Shown: positions 46,381-55,978 of the stretch, piece by piece | Layout: each line of letters starts with the position of its first letter | Position numbering within the stretch: position 1 is the stretch's first letter | The notes under the pieces: model-generated | The model's input: the letters and a program-made list of their open reading frames with translations, nothing else | What the model was told of the DNA's origin: nothing | Databases searched by the model: none | Assembly: GCF_001598255.1 (NCBI RefSeq) | Contig: NZ_BCYP01000008.1 | Coordinates: forward strand, 44,447-108,446 | Origin: Mitsuaria chitosanitabida ATCC BAA-476 = NBRC 102408 | Lineage (GTDB): Bacteria > Pseudomonadota > Gammaproteobacteria > Burkholderiales > Burkholderiaceae_C | Length of the DNA stretch: 64,000 nt | Reading direction: 5' to 3' | Made by a program: the position numbers and the translations under genes

Positions 46381-49058
46381 TCCTTCACGTCGGGAGTGGA
46401 GTCGCCCGCGCCGCCCACGGCGTCGCCGGCATCGGGACCGGCGTCGCCGCCGGCTTGTTCGGAGAGATCGGTCTCATTGGCATCGTTCTCGACGATGCGC
46501 TGCAGGCCCGAGAGCTTCGCGCCCTCGTCCAGCGAGATCAGCGTGACGCCCTGCGTCGCGCGGCCCAGCTCGCGGATCTCGGACACCCGCGTGCGCACCA
46601 GCACGCCGGTATCGGTGATCAGCATGATCTCGTCCTCGGGGCGCACCAGCGTCGCCGCGACGACCTTGCCGTTGCGCTCGCTCTGCTGGATGGCGATCAT
46701 GCCCTTGGTGCCACGGCCGTGGCGGGTGTACTCGACGATGCTGGTGCGCTTGCCGTAACCGTTCTCGGTCGCGGTCAGCACGCTCTGCGTCTCGTCCTCG
46801 GCCACCAGCATGGCGATCAGGCGCTGGTCGGGCTCAAGCATCATGCCGCGCACGCCACGGGCCTGGCGGCCCATCGGGCGGACGTCGTCCTCGTCGAAGC
46901 GCACCGCCTTGCCGCCGTCGGAGAACAGCATCACGTCGTGCTGGCCGTCGGTCAGCGCGGCGCCGATCAGGTAGTCGCCGTCGTCCAGGTCGACCGCGAT
47001 GATGCCGGCCTTGCGCGGGTTGCTGAAGTCCTTCAACGAGGTCTTCTTGACGGTGCCCAGCGCGGTCGCGAAGAAGATGAAGTGGTCCTCCGGGAACGAG
47101 CGGAACTCGCCGGTCAACGGAAGGATGACGTTGATCTTCTCTTCCGGCTGCAGCGGGAACATGTTCACGATGGGCTTGCCGCGCGCGTTGCGCGAGCCTT
47201 GCGGCACTTCCCAGACCTTGAGCCAGTACACGCGGCCGCGGTTGCTGAAGCACAGCATCCAGTCGTGCGTGTTGGCGATGAAGAGCTGGTCGATCCAGTC
47301 GTCATCCTTGGTCGCGGTGGCCTGCTTGCCGCGGCCGCCGCGGCGCTGGGCGCGGTACTCGCTCAGCGCCTGGCTCTTGATGTAGCCGGTGTGCGAGAGC
47401 GTCACCACCATGTCGGTCGGGGTGATCAGGTCCTCGGTGCCGAGTTCCTGCGCGTTGTGCTCGATCACGCTGCGGCGCGCGCCCAGCTTGGTCTGGCCGA
47501 ACTCCTGCTTCAGCGAGACCAGTTCCTCGCCGATGATCGTCGTCACGCGGGCGGGCGTGGCCAGGATGTCGAGCAGATCGGCGATCTGGGCCATCACGTC
47601 GCGGTACTCGCCGACGATCTTGTCCTGCTCCAGGCCGGTCAGGCGCTGCAGGCGCATCTGCAGGATCTCGCCGGCCTGTTCGTCGGACAGCTTGTAGAGG
47701 CCGTCCTCCTGCATGCCGTACTGCGCGGGCAGGCCTTCCGGACGGTAGGCGTTGCGGCCGCCGGCGGCCTCGCCCTCGGCGCGCTGCAGCATCTCGCGCA
47801 CCAGCGACGAATCCCAGGCGCGCGCCATCAGCTCGGCCTTGGCGACCGGCGGGGTGGGGCTGCGCTTGATGATCTCGATGAAGTCGTCGATGTTGGCCAG
47901 CGCGACGGCCAGGCCTTCGAGCAGATGGCCGCGCTCGCGGGCCTTGCGCAGTTCGAAGATGGTGCGGCGGGTGACGACCTCGCGGCGGTGCTCCAGGAAG
48001 ACCGTGATCAGGTCCTTCAGGTTGCACAGCTTGGGCTGGCCGTCGACCAGCGCCACCATGTTCATGCCGAAGCTGTCCTGCAGCTGCGTCTGCTTGTAGA
48101 GGTTGTTCAGGACGACCTCGGGAACCTCGCCACGCTTGAGCTCGATCACGATGCGCATGCCGGTGCGATCGGACTCGTCCTGGATGTGGCTGATGCCTTC
48201 GATCTTCTTTTCCTGCACCAGCTCGGCGATCCGCTCCAGCAGCGTCTTCTTGTTCACCTGGTACGGGATCTCGTCGACGATGATCGCCTGACGCTGGCCG
48301 CGGTCGATGTCCTCGAAGTGGACCTTCGCGCGCATCACGACCTTGCCGCGGCCGGTGCGGTAGCCCTCGCGCACGCCCGACAGGCCGTAGATGATGCCGG
48401 CGGTGGGGAAGTCAGGGGCCGGGATGAGCTCGATCAGCTCGTCGATCGTGCACTCCGGGTTCTTCAGCGAGTGCAGGCAGGCGTCGACGACCTCGTTGAG
48501 GTTGTGCGGCGGGATATTCGTCGCCATGCCGACCGCGATACCGGCGCTGCCGTTGACCAGCAAACTGGGCAGGCGGGTCGGCAAAACCAGCGGCTCTTTC
48601 ATCGAGCCGTCGTAGTTCGGCCCGAAGTCGACAGTTTCCTTGTCGATATCGGCCAGCATTTCGTGCGCGATTTTCGACAAGCGGATTTCGGTGTATCGCA
48701 TCGCCGCGGCGTTGTCGCCGTCGATCGAGCCGAAATTGCCCTGGCCGTCCACCAGCATGTGGCGCAGCGAGAAGTCCTGCGCCATCCGCACGATGGTGTC
48801 GTACACGGCGCTGTCGCCGTGCGGGTGGTACTTACCGATGACGTCGCCGACGATACGGGCCGACTTCTTGTACGGTCGATTCCAGTCGTTGTTCAGCTCG
48901 TGCATCGCGAACAGCACGCGGCGATGCACCGGCTTGAGGCCGTCACGCGCGTCGGGGAGCGCGCGTCCCACGATCACGCTCATCGCGTAATCCAGGTAGC
49001 TGCGGCGCATCTCCTCTTCGAGGCTGATCGGCAGGGTTTCCTTGGCGAACTGGGTCAT
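46377..49058 (-). CDS. gyrA: DNA gyrase subunit A
   Basis: 893 residues from the second ATG; an ATG two codons earlier (49064) is possible and neither has a clear ribosome binding site. The N-terminal breakage-reunion domain has the quinolone-determining region [22 protein letters not shown] with the wild-type Ser and Asp, and the catalytic Tyr in AMRYTEIRL. The C-terminal beta-pinwheel begins with the GyrA box QRRGGRGK. An acidic Asp/Gly tail ends the protein. It introduces negative supercoils with GyrB. Divergent from ompA across 260 bases. Confidence 0.98.
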   Translation of the reverse strand: MTQFAKETLPISLEEEMRRSYLDYAMSVIVGRALPDARDGLKPVHRRVLFAMHELNNDWNRPYKKSARIVGDVIGKYHPHGDSAVYDTIVRMAQDFSLRHMLVDGQGNFGSIDGDNAAAMRYTEIRLSKIAHEMLADIDKETVDFGPNYDGSMKEPLVLPTRLPSLLVNGSAGIAVGMATNIPPHNLNEVVDACLHSLKNPECTIDELIELIPAPDFPTAGIIYGLSGVREGYRTGRGKVVMRAKVHFEDIDRGQRQAIIVDEIPYQVNKKTLLERIAELVQEKKIEGISHIQDESDRTGMRIVIELKRGEVPEVVLNNLYKQTQLQDSFGMNMVALVDGQPKLCNLKDLITVFLEHRREVVTRRTIFELRKARERGHLLEGLAVALANIDDFIEIIKRSPTPPVAKAELMARAWDSSLVREMLQRAEGEAAGGRNAYRPEGLPAQYGMQEDGLYKLSDEQAGEILQMRLQRLTGLEQDKIVGEYRDVMAQIADLLDILATPARVTTIIGEELVSLKQEFGQTKLGARRSVIEHNAQELGTEDLITPTDMVVTLSHTGYIKSQALSEYRAQRRGGRGKQATATKDDDWIDQLFIANTHDWMLCFSNRGRVYWLKVWEVPQGSRNARGKPIVNMFPLQPEEKINVILPLTGEFRSFPEDHFIFFATALGTVKKTSLKDFSNPRKAGIIAVDLDDGDYLIGAALTDGQHDVMLFSDGGKAVRFDEDDVRPMGRQARGVRGMMLEPDQRLIAMLVAEDETQSVLTATENGYGKRTSIVEYTRHGRGTKGMIAIQQSERNGKVVAATLVRPEDEIMLITDTGVLVRTRVSEIRELGRATQGVTLISLDEGAKLSGLQRIVENDANETDLSEQAGGDAGPDAGDAVGGAGDSTPDVKE

Positions 49059-49320
49059 GCGCATGCAGGCCGCGCGCGCACGAGCGCCGGCCTCGGGAGA
49101 GAGCAGAAGTCGGTGATTCTAATTGCGCCCGCTTGTAGTGCCTGCGCAACAGGTTCATGAACAGGAGCGGTGCCGTCCGCGAGAATGAAGGCGTCCTGTT
49201 GCCCTATGGCACAATCGGTTCGTCCCTAGGAGAAACCCTTGGTCTGGGTCCCCTAAGGTTTTTAGTTCCGACATTGGACGTTTCGCAGGGCAACTGCGGC
49301 CTATCCTTGAGAGGAGAATC

Positions 49321-49968
49321 ATGAAGAAACTGAACCGCGTGGCGTCGCTCTTCGCTGTCGCCGCTGTGGCCACCTCGGGCGCAATGGCCCAAACCGTGGA
49401 CAACTGGCGCGCAACGGACGGCACCGTTTGGAAGAACGGCACCAACGAGCTCTGCTGGCGCGATGCTTTCTGGACCCCGGCCACGGCCGCCAAGGACTGC
49501 GACGGCGCGCTGAAGCCCGTCGTCGCCCAGGCTCCGGTCGCCGCTCCGGCTCCCGTCGCTCCGGCTGCTGTCACGCCCCCGCCCCCGCCCCCGGTGGCGA
49601 AGGCCTCCAGCGAGAAGGTCACCTACGCCGCTGACGCCTTCTTCGACTTCGACAAGTCGGTCCTGAAGCCGGAAGCCAAGTCCAAGCTGGATGATCTGGT
49701 CTCCAAGACCGGTGACATCAACCTGGAAGTGATCATCGCCGTCGGCCACACCGACAGCGTCGGCACGGACGCCTACAACCAGAAGCTGTCGGTGCGTCGC
49801 GCCGAAGCGGTGAAGGCGTACCTGGTGTCGAAGGGTCTGGAAAAGAACCGCGTCTACACCGAAGGCAAGGGCAAGAAGCAGCCCATCGCCGACAACAAGA
49901 CCGCGGAAGGCCGCGCCAAGAACCGCCGCGTCGAAATCGAAGTGGTCGGTACCCGCGCCGTCAAGTAA
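49321..49968 (+). CDS. ompA: OmpA-family outer membrane/peptidoglycan-linking protein
   Basis: 215 residues. A signal peptide ends at GAMAQ (residue 24). A short region with two Cys (LCWRDAFW and KDCDGAL) and a Pro/Ala linker replaces the large beta-barrel. The OmpA_C domain follows, with [14 protein letters not shown] and the peptidoglycan-contact segment [16 protein letters not shown], ending [18 protein letters not shown] lies 5 bases before ATG. It ties the envelope to peptidoglycan and should be abundant. A strong terminator follows. Confidence 0.93.
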   Translation: MKKLNRVASLFAVAAVATSGAMAQTVDNWRATDGTVWKNGTNELCWRDAFWTPATAAKDCDGALKPVVAQAPVAAPAPVAPAAVTPPPPPPVAKASSEKVTYAADAFFDFDKSVLKPEAKSKLDDLVSKTGDINLEVIIAVGHTDSVGTDAYNQKLSVRRAEAVKAYLVSKGLEKNRVYTEGKGKKQPIADNKTAEGRAKNRRVEIEVVGTRAVK

Positions 49969-50004
49969 ACGGACTTGCGCAGCGCCTTTCGGGGCGCTCG
50001 CCGG

Positions 50005-50038
50005 AACCCCGCCAGCCGCAAGGCTCGCGGGGTTTTTT
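50005..50038 (+). terminator. Intrinsic terminator of ompA
   Basis: AACCCCGC pairs with GCGGGGTT, with an inner AGCC/GGCT stem and a GCAA loop, followed by a six-T run. A second small hairpin (AGCGCC with GGCGCT) precedes it at 49981–49998. Confidence 0.92.
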
Positions 50039-50140
50039 CATGCCTGTGTCATCGGACGCGATGACGGCTTTGATCCGATGGCAGGCGGGATCGCGGGAAT
50101 CGGGCATCCCAGGGCATGCGCTCGGCTACCATTGCGCCCC

Positions 50141-50842
50141 ATGGCGAACGTCGATGCAAAAGAGCTGGAGAAATTCAGCGAACTGGCCCACCGCTGGTGG
50201 GATACCGAAAGTGAATTCAAGCCGCTGCACCAGATCAATCCGTTGCGCTTGAACTGGATCGACGGGCAGTGCCCGTTGCAGGGGAAGTCGGCACTGGACG
50301 TCGGTTGCGGTGGCGGCATCCTGGCCGATTCGATGGCCCGCAGGGGCGCGAACGTGCTGGGTATCGACCTGGCGACCAAGTCGCTGCGCGTGGCCGAGCT
50401 GCACGCGATGGAAGCGGGCACCGAGCACATCGCCTATCAGGAGATCGCGGTCGAGGATCTGGCCGCGCAGCGCCCCGAATCGTTCGATGTCGTGACCTGC
50501 ATGGAGATGCTGGAGCACGTCCCCGATCCCGCATCCGTGGTGAACGCGCTGGGCCGGCTGGTGAAGCCGGGCGGCTGGGTCTTCCTGTCCACGCTGAACC
50601 GCAATGCGAAGGCCTTCCTGCTGGCCATCGTCGGCGCGGAATACCTGTTGCGCATGCTGCCCGCCGGCACGCATGAATATGCGCGCTTCATCCGCCCGTC
50701 CGAGCTGGCGCAGATGTGCCGCGACGCGGGTCTGGAAGTGCAGGGCGCCAAGGGCCTGAGCTTCAATCCGATCACGCAGCGTTACGCGCTGGGCGCGGAT
50801 ACCGACGTCAACTACCTACTCGCCTGCCGGCGCCCCGCATGA
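50141..50842 (+). CDS. ubiG: Ubiquinone biosynthesis O-methyltransferase UbiG
   Basis: 233 residues. The UbiG opening is [29 protein letters not shown]. The SAM site is [16 protein letters not shown], and [10 protein letters not shown] and [12 protein letters not shown] follow family order. It performs both O-methylations in ubiquinone synthesis. The gene is followed by gph with an ATGA overlap, so the two are coupled. Confidence 0.97.
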   Translation: MANVDAKELEKFSELAHRWWDTESEFKPLHQINPLRLNWIDGQCPLQGKSALDVGCGGGILADSMARRGANVLGIDLATKSLRVAELHAMEAGTEHIAYQEIAVEDLAAQRPESFDVVTCMEMLEHVPDPASVVNALGRLVKPGGWVFLSTLNRNAKAFLLAIVGAEYLLRMLPAGTHEYARFIRPSELAQMCRDAGLEVQGAKGLSFNPITQRYALGADTDVNYLLACRRPA

Positions 50843-51582
50843 CCGCTGTGACGCCGATCTCCGTGACAACCGAGGCGCTCCCGTCACTGATTCGCGCGGT
50901 GCTGTTCGATCTGGACGGAACCCTGGTCGACAGCGCGCCGGATCTCGCCGGCGCGACGAACGAGATGCTGCTCGCGCGCGGGTTGCCCGAGGTTCCGTTC
51001 GAGCGGCTGCGGCCCATGGTGGGCGCCGGCGCGCGCGGGATGATGGGCATCGCCTTCAACGTGGGGCCGATGGAGACCGCGTTCCCCGCCTTGCGCGACG
51101 AGTTCTTCGATCGCTACGAGCAACGCCTGCTGCGCGCGACGCGACCCTTCGACGATGTCGAGGCCATGCTCGAGACGCTGCGCGCGGACGGGTTCAGCTG
51201 GGGCATCGTGACCAACAAGTCGGAGCGCTTCGCCTTGCCGCTGGCGCAGGGCCTGGGCTGGGCGGCGCGGGCTGCCGCGGTCGTGGGCGGCGACACCACG
51301 CCGTTCTCCAAGCCGCGGCCCGAACCGCTGCTCGAAGCTGCGCGCCGGGCTGGCGTGTCTGCCGCCGAGTGCGTGTACGTGGGCGATGATGCCCGCGACA
51401 TCCTGGCTGGCCGCGCGGCGGGCATGCCGACCGTGGCGGTGCGCTGGGGCTACCTCGGGCAGGGCGAGCCGATCGACGCGTGGGGCGCGGACGTCGTCAT
51501 CGACACGCCCGCGCAACTGGTCGATTGGTTGCGGAACAAAAATGCCGCCGTCGAGGTCTTGAAGTCGGGCGCGCTGGCATAA
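50839..51582 (+). CDS. gph: Phosphoglycolate phosphatase (HAD family)
   Basis: 247 residues. HAD motif [18 protein letters not shown], motif II VTNKS, motif III Lys in [10 protein letters not shown] and motif [10 protein letters not shown] are all present. It removes phosphate from 2-phosphoglycolate formed during DNA repair. Translation is coupled to ubiG. The stop codon lies inside the presumed ssrA promoter region. Confidence 0.92.
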   Translation: MTAVTPISVTTEALPSLIRAVLFDLDGTLVDSAPDLAGATNEMLLARGLPEVPFERLRPMVGAGARGMMGIAFNVGPMETAFPALRDEFFDRYEQRLLRATRPFDDVEAMLETLRADGFSWGIVTNKSERFALPLAQGLGWAARAAAVVGGDTTPFSKPRPEPLLEAARRAGVSAAECVYVGDDARDILAGRAAGMPTVAVRWGYLGQGEPIDAWGADVVIDTPAQLVDWLRNKNAAVEVLKSGALA

Positions 51583-51585
51583 TCT
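51556..51585 (+). promoter_or_regulatory. Possible ssrA promoter overlapping the gph stop
   Basis: A CATAAT hexamer at 51578–51583 sits 18 bases before the mature tmRNA 5' end, with TTGAAG-like sequence at 51559–51564 as a weak -35. The spacing is short (13–16 bases), so the assignment is tentative. Confidence 0.35.
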
Positions 51586-51600
51586 GAGACTTCTCTCTCT

Positions 51601-51974
51601 GGGGCCGACCTGGTTTCGACGTGGGTACGGAGTCGGAGTAGGGCATGCCGAGGGCCAGGCACCTCGTAAATCCATCTGGAACAAACCAACTGCGAACGAT
51701 CAAACGTACGCTCTCGCGGCTTAAACCCCGCGGACCTCTCACCGGTTGGCCGATGGGCCGGGTGACGGGACGCAAGTCCTGACACAGAGAGGTTATTCAC
51801 ATTGGCTGGCTGTCATTCGTGCACCTTGGGTGACGGCGAGATTTAGGGTGCTGGTCTGGCCGGTAGCGTGCTTCTGCGCGACGGGCCGGACGAGAACCAA
51901 ACCAGAAAGCTAAGCATGTAGAACTGCCCGGCGAAGGCTTGCGGACGCGGGTTCAATTCCCGCCGGCTCCACCA
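51601..51974 (+). ncRNA. ssrA: tmRNA (transfer-messenger RNA)
   Basis: The 5' end GGGGCCG pairs with CGGCTCC just before the encoded CCA at 51972–51974, giving a tRNA-Ala-like acceptor stem. The T-arm GGGTTCAATTCCC is near the 3' end. The open reading frame begins at GCG 51692–51694 and encodes ANDQTYALAA before TAA at 51722–51724, a normal ALAA-ending proteolysis tag. The molecule rescues stalled ribosomes with SmpB, which is not in the window. It appears one-piece, with no permuted intron. Transcription ends at the terminator 30 bases downstream. Confidence 0.97.
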
Positions 51975-51981
51975 TCTCTTC

Positions 51982-52003
51982 AGGTCATGACGCGTCATGA
52001 CCT
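51982..52003. repeat. 22-bp perfect palindrome downstream of tmRNA
   Basis: The half-site AGGTCATGACG is followed directly by its reverse complement, between the tmRNA CCA end and its terminator. It would form a stem in the precursor RNA, or a protein-binding dyad in DNA. Confidence 0.7.
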
Positions 52004-52005
52004 CC

Positions 52006-52042
52006 AAAGCGCCTAAGTGCCCCGAGCACCTAGGCGCTTTTT
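52006..52042 (+). terminator. Intrinsic terminator of ssrA
   Basis: AAAGCGCCTA pairs with TAGGCGCTTT, the stem is extended by GTGC/GCAC around a CCCGA loop, and it is followed by TTTTT. In reverse it could also slow transcripts from the minus-strand NTF2/aguA genes. Confidence 0.92.
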
Positions 52043-52094
52043 GTTGGCCGGTCCGGCCGGTCCGGCAGGTCCGCCAGCCGGACGCCCTGCGCGT

Positions 52095-52574
52095 TCACCC
52101 GCCCGCCATCGGCCGATGGTCATAACTGAAGACCTTGGAGATCCGCCAGTCGGTGCCGTCGAAGCGCCAGAGAATGGTGTATCGGCCGCGCTGGATGCAA
52201 TCGGACTTGCCGACCTCGGCGAAGCAGTGCTGACCGATCTCCAGCGCTCCGACCTTGGCCATCGGATAGACCTCGATCGTGTCCGGCAGCGCGCGGCGTT
52301 GCACCTTGCCGCAGATGTTCTTCTTGACCGCTTGAATGAACTGATCGCGGTTCATCACGCGTCCGTTCAGGTCGTGGAAGAACTCGACGTCCGGCGCGTA
52401 GAGCGCGACGAGCGTGTCCGTGTCGCAATGGTTGAACGCGTCGAAGTGCTTCTGGTCGAGCGCCGCGATGAGTTTGGGCAAGTCGGCATCCGGGATGCTC
52501 GGATGCACGGTCTGCGCCGTCGTCGCGCCGCTGAAGACCGCCGCGAGGGCGGCTGCCAGGATCAAGCGAATCAT
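52095..52574 (-). CDS. Exported NTF2/DUF4440-like protein
   Basis: 159 residues. A signal peptide (about 1–20, ending SGATTAQT) precedes an NTF2-like domain: KLIAALDQKHFDAFNHCDTDTLVALYAPDVEFFHDLNGRVMNRDQFIQAV, then the ILWRFDGTDWRISKVFSYDHR end. Two further Cys (NICGK and QHCFAE) could form a disulfide. It follows the first aguA-like gene by 59 bases and is probably cotranscribed. Function unknown. Confidence 0.75.
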   Translation of the reverse strand: MIRLILAAALAAVFSGATTAQTVHPSIPDADLPKLIAALDQKHFDAFNHCDTDTLVALYAPDVEFFHDLNGRVMNRDQFIQAVKKNICGKVQRRALPDTIEVYPMAKVGALEIGQHCFAEVGKSDCIQRGRYTILWRFDGTDWRISKVFSYDHRPMAGG

Positions 52575-52633
52575 GAGGACTCCCCGTCGTCGATGGACAG
52601 CCGGATGACCAGCCGGCCCGCGTCGATGGCGCG

Positions 52634-53761
52634 TCAGGCCGGCTGCTGCTGCGTCGTGCAATGTATCCCGCCGCCACCCGCGGCGATGGCGTCGATGTCG
52701 AGCTGCACGATCTCCCGGCCCGGGAACTGCTCGCGCAGGATCGCGCGCGCATTCGCGTCCGATCGCGTGTCCCCGAACTGCGGCGCGATGACGGCGCCGT
52801 TGCAGACATAGAAGTTGATGTAGCCGGCCGCGAACTCGGGGCGCTCGAAGGCCGGCCGCACGCTGCCAGGGCCCGGCAGCACGATGACCTTCAGCCGGCG
52901 TCCGCGCGCATCGATCGCGCCGCGCAGGATCTCCAGATGGCGGCGCGTCACCGGATGGTCGTAGGACGCGGGATCCTCGTCCGACCCGGCCACCACCGTG
53001 CCCGGCTGGGTGAAGCGCGCGTAGAAGTCGGTGTGGCCGTCGGTGATGTCCTTGCCCGCGATGCCGGGCAGCCAGATCACCTTCTCGATGCCCAGCAGGC
53101 GCCGCAGCTCCTGCTCGGCCTCGGCCTTGCCGACCCCAGGGTTGCGGTTGGCGTTCAGCACGCAGCTCTCGGTGATGATCGCCGTCCCCTGGCCGTCGAC
53201 CTCGATGCCGCCGCCCTCCAGCACCAGCGTGCTCTCCAGCCGCGTCACGCCGACCTCGTCCGCGACCGCGGCCGCCACCTCGGCGTCGTGCGCGTGGACC
53301 TGCTTGCCGCCCCAACCATTGAAGTTGAAGTCGACGCCGGCCATCCGGCCGCGTCGGTCCCGAACGAACACCGGCCCGGTGTCGCGCATCCAGAGGTCGT
53401 CCACGGGCTGCGCCAGCACCTCGACGCCGGCGCCGCACAGGCGGCGGGCCAGCGCCACGTCCTCCTCGCGGGCGAACAGGCGCACCGGCTCGAAGGCCGC
53501 GATGGCGCGCGCGATGCCGGCGAGGTGCTCGCGCACCGGCCGCAGCAGGGCGCGGCCCCAGACGTCCTCCGAGGGGCCGAAGGACATCCAGGTGGCTGCG
53601 TGGCGCTCGGCCTCGTCCGGCATGCGCCAGCCCGCGGCGTCGGCGGCCTCGGCGCGAGCGCCCGTCCCCGCGAGCACCGACATCCCCGGGGCGAGGGCCA
53701 GGCCGCCGATCAGGCCGAGACGCCTCAGCGCGAGGCGGCGGGAGGAGGGACCGAGATCCAT
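52634..53761 (-). CDS. Exported agmatine deiminase/PPAD-family protein (copy 1)
   Basis: 375 residues. A Tat-like signal (SRRLALRRLGLIGGLALAPG) leads to a guanidine-modifying enzyme domain. It has DDLWMRDTGPVFV, LEGGGIEVDGQGT, the catalytic His in DGHTDFYARF and the nucleophile Cys in GGGGIHCTTQQ. The family hydrolyses the guanidinium of agmatine or peptidyl-arginine. Standard AguA is cytosolic and stands next to AguB, which is missing here; this enzyme is exported. It is 23 bases after its paralogue and shares its motif arrangement. Substrate uncertain. Confidence 0.88.
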   Translation of the reverse strand: MDLGPSSRRLALRRLGLIGGLALAPGMSVLAGTGARAEAADAAGWRMPDEAERHAATWMSFGPSEDVWGRALLRPVREHLAGIARAIAAFEPVRLFAREEDVALARRLCGAGVEVLAQPVDDLWMRDTGPVFVRDRRGRMAGVDFNFNGWGGKQVHAHDAEVAAAVADEVGVTRLESTLVLEGGGIEVDGQGTAIITESCVLNANRNPGVGKAEAEQELRRLLGIEKVIWLPGIAGKDITDGHTDFYARFTQPGTVVAGSDEDPASYDHPVTRRHLEILRGAIDARGRRLKVIVLPGPGSVRPAFERPEFAAGYINFYVCNGAVIAPQFGDTRSDANARAILREQFPGREIVQLDIDAIAAGGGGIHCTTQQQPA

Positions 53762-53784
53762 GAGGGCTCCTTGCTGTCGCACGA

Positions 53785-54924
53785 TTAGGCCGGCTCCTGC
53801 TGGGTCGTGCAATGGATGCCACCGCCGCCCGCGGCGATGACGTCGATGTCCAGGCTCACCATCACGCGCCCGGGCAGTTCGGCGGCGAGCGCCTCGCGCG
53901 CCGCGCGATCGGCGTCGGCATCGCCGAACTCGGGCAGGAACAGCGCGCGCTCCGTCAGCAGGAAGTTGACGTAGCCGGCCGCGAAGCCCTTGCTCGCGTG
54001 CGTGGGCCGCAGTTGGCGCGGCGTCGCCAGCTGAACGATGCGCAGGGGCCGGCCGCGCGCGTCGCTGGCCTGCGCCAGGATCTCCAGGTGACGGCGGGTC
54101 ACGGCGTGATCGAAGCTGGACTCGTCCACCTCGAGCGCCGCCGCGACCACGCCGGGCTTCAGGAAGCGCGCATAGAAGTCGGTGTGGCCGTCGGTGATGT
54201 CCTTGCCGACGATGCCGGGCAGCCAGATCACCTTCTCGATGCCGAGCACCCGTCGCAGCTCCTGCTCCGCGTCGGCCTTGCTGACGCCGGGGTTGCGGTT
54301 GGTGTTCAGGACGCAGCTCTCCGTGATGATGGCGGTGCCTTCGCCGTCGACCTCGATGCCGCCGCCCTCCAGCACCAGCCGGCTGCGCAGCAGCGGCACG
54401 CCGCCGAGCTCGGCCATGCGGGCCGCCACGGTGGCATCCCGGGCGTGGGTCTGCTTGCCACCCCAACCATTGAAGTTGAAGCTGACCGCCGCGCGTTCGC
54501 CGCGGCCGTTGCGCACGAACACGCAGCCGGTGTCGCGCATCCAGAGGTCATCGATGGCGTGCTCGATCAGGGTGACCTGCGGGCCGCAGAGCTGCCGGGC
54601 ACGGTCGAGGTCGTCGGGCCCGACCAGCATCTTGACCGGCACGTGCTGGCCGATCGCGTTGGCGATGCGCGCCAGCGCCTGGCGCACCGGCTCGATCTGG
54701 GAGGCCTTCCAGACCGTGGGGCTCGCCGCGAAGGCCATCCAGACGGCGCGCTGCGGGCCGCCCTCATCGGGCATGCGCCAGGCGTCGGGGGCGGGCGGCG
54801 GTGGCGGCGCCGGCGTGGGCGCGGGGCCGGGAGCCGCCTCGCCACCACCGCCGCCGCAGGCGGAAAGGCTGGCGGTCATCAGGCCGAGGGCGGACAGGGA
54901 GAGCAGGGCGCGTCGGGTGGTCAT
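53785..54924 (-). CDS. Exported agmatine deiminase/PPAD-family lipoprotein (copy 2)
   Basis: 379 residues. TRRALLSLSALGLM resembles a Tat signal and ends in lipobox LSAC (residue 23), then a Gly/Pro linker. The catalytic domain retains DDLWMRDTGCVFV, LEGGGIEVDGEGT, DGHTDFYARF and GGGGIHCTTQQ. Differences from copy 1, such as a Cys after RDTG, may tune substrate choice. It is transcribed first in the pair, downstream of the LysR gene on the same strand. Together the two look like a tandem duplication with one soluble and one anchored form. Confidence 0.88.
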   Translation of the reverse strand: MTTRRALLSLSALGLMTASLSACGGGGGEAAPGPAPTPAPPPPPAPDAWRMPDEGGPQRAVWMAFAASPTVWKASQIEPVRQALARIANAIGQHVPVKMLVGPDDLDRARQLCGPQVTLIEHAIDDLWMRDTGCVFVRNGRGERAAVSFNFNGWGGKQTHARDATVAARMAELGGVPLLRSRLVLEGGGIEVDGEGTAIITESCVLNTNRNPGVSKADAEQELRRVLGIEKVIWLPGIVGKDITDGHTDFYARFLKPGVVAAALEVDESSFDHAVTRRHLEILAQASDARGRPLRIVQLATPRQLRPTHASKGFAAGYVNFLLTERALFLPEFGDADADRAAREALAAELPGRVMVSLDIDVIAAGGGGIHCTTQQEPA

Positions 54925-55045
54925 GTCAGGGTTTCTGCTGAGAAGGCCGGATTCTTTCCGGCTTGTTCCTGCAGAAAAACTGATGTTTCTGGCCTGGATT
55001 GATCGATAGCGCTCATATCGGCGCCGAACACGCCGTGCTCGGGAG

Positions 55046-55939
55046 TCAGCTCGAGGCGGCGGCGTAGGCCAGCAGACCGTCGAACACGTCCTTGACCAGC
55101 GGCATCCGCGGCTCGCCCTCGATGCGGGAGATCCACAGCCGGCCCGCGGGCCGCGCGGGATAGGCCTTGAGCCGCTTGAGCGACCCCTCCCGCAGCGCGT
55201 CGTCCGCCATCAGGCGCGACAGCAGCGCGACGCCGCGGCCGCGCAGGCAGGCATCCAGCAGCAGACGCGGGTCGTCGTAGATCGCGCGGCGCGGCAGGCC
55301 GGCGAAATGCTCGCGGATGAACGGCCCGATGTCCTCGCTGGTCAGGTCGTCCTCCAGGCAGAGCAGGCCGGCGCGCTCCCCATGGACCTCGGGCTTGCTG
55401 GCTGGCAGCCGGGCCGCGAGCGCGGGCGCGGCGACGGCGATCAGCGCGTCGTCCAGCAGCGGCACCTCGTGCACGCCCTGCTGCTTGAGCGGCTCCCGCG
55501 TGATCGCGATGTCCACGTCCAGCTCGTCGATGTAGCGGGCCGTCTCGTCGACCGACACGATGGGCACCAGCCGCGGATGCGCCCGGTGCAGCAGGTCCAG
55601 CCGCGGCTGCAGCCAGCCGTGGGCGATCGGTGCCGGACAGACCACCGTCACCAGGTGCTCGTCCATGTAGGTCTCGATGCGGGCCAGGCCGCCGCGGATC
55701 TGGTCCAGCGACTTGCCGACGCTCTCGAAGAGCAGCCGGCCGGCGACGGTCAGCTCGACGCCGCGTCCCTGGCGACGGAACAGCGGCTGACCCACGTGCT
55801 GCTCGAGCTGCGCGATCTGGTGGCTGATCGCCGATTGGGAGAGACAGAGCTCGTCGGCGGCGCGCGAGTAGTTGCCGAGGCGGGCGGCGGCCTCGAAGCC
55901 GATCAGGAACCTCAGGGACGGCAGGCGGGTGTTGGGCAT
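55046..55939 (-). CDS. LysR-family regulator (GcvA-like)
   Basis: 297 residues. The winged-helix N-terminus reads LPSLRFLIGFEAAARLGNYSRAADELCLSQSAISHQIAQLE, the GcvA-like pattern, then an effector domain. It is on the same strand as, and 121 bases upstream of, the aguA-like genes; it may control them and itself. The gap contains a 14-mer shared with the control region of the catabolic operon. Confidence 0.88.
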   Translation of the reverse strand: MPNTRLPSLRFLIGFEAAARLGNYSRAADELCLSQSAISHQIAQLEQHVGQPLFRRQGRGVELTVAGRLLFESVGKSLDQIRGGLARIETYMDEHLVTVVCPAPIAHGWLQPRLDLLHRAHPRLVPIVSVDETARYIDELDVDIAITREPLKQQGVHEVPLLDDALIAVAAPALAARLPASKPEVHGERAGLLCLEDDLTSEDIGPFIREHFAGLPRRAIYDDPRLLLDACLRGRGVALLSRLMADDALREGSLKRLKAYPARPAGRLWISRIEGEPRMPLVKDVFDGLLAYAAASS

Positions 55940-55978
55940 GGAGGCGGGGAGATGCGCGAAGCCGCGAATATCGCAGCC

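Noticed and set aside
48769..48840. Quinolone-resistance change in gyrA
   Set aside because: The determining region reads HGDSAVYD with the wild-type Ser and Asp.
46455..49160. A 901-codon plus-strand frame opposite gyrA
   Set aside because: Antisense shadow of a certain housekeeping gene.
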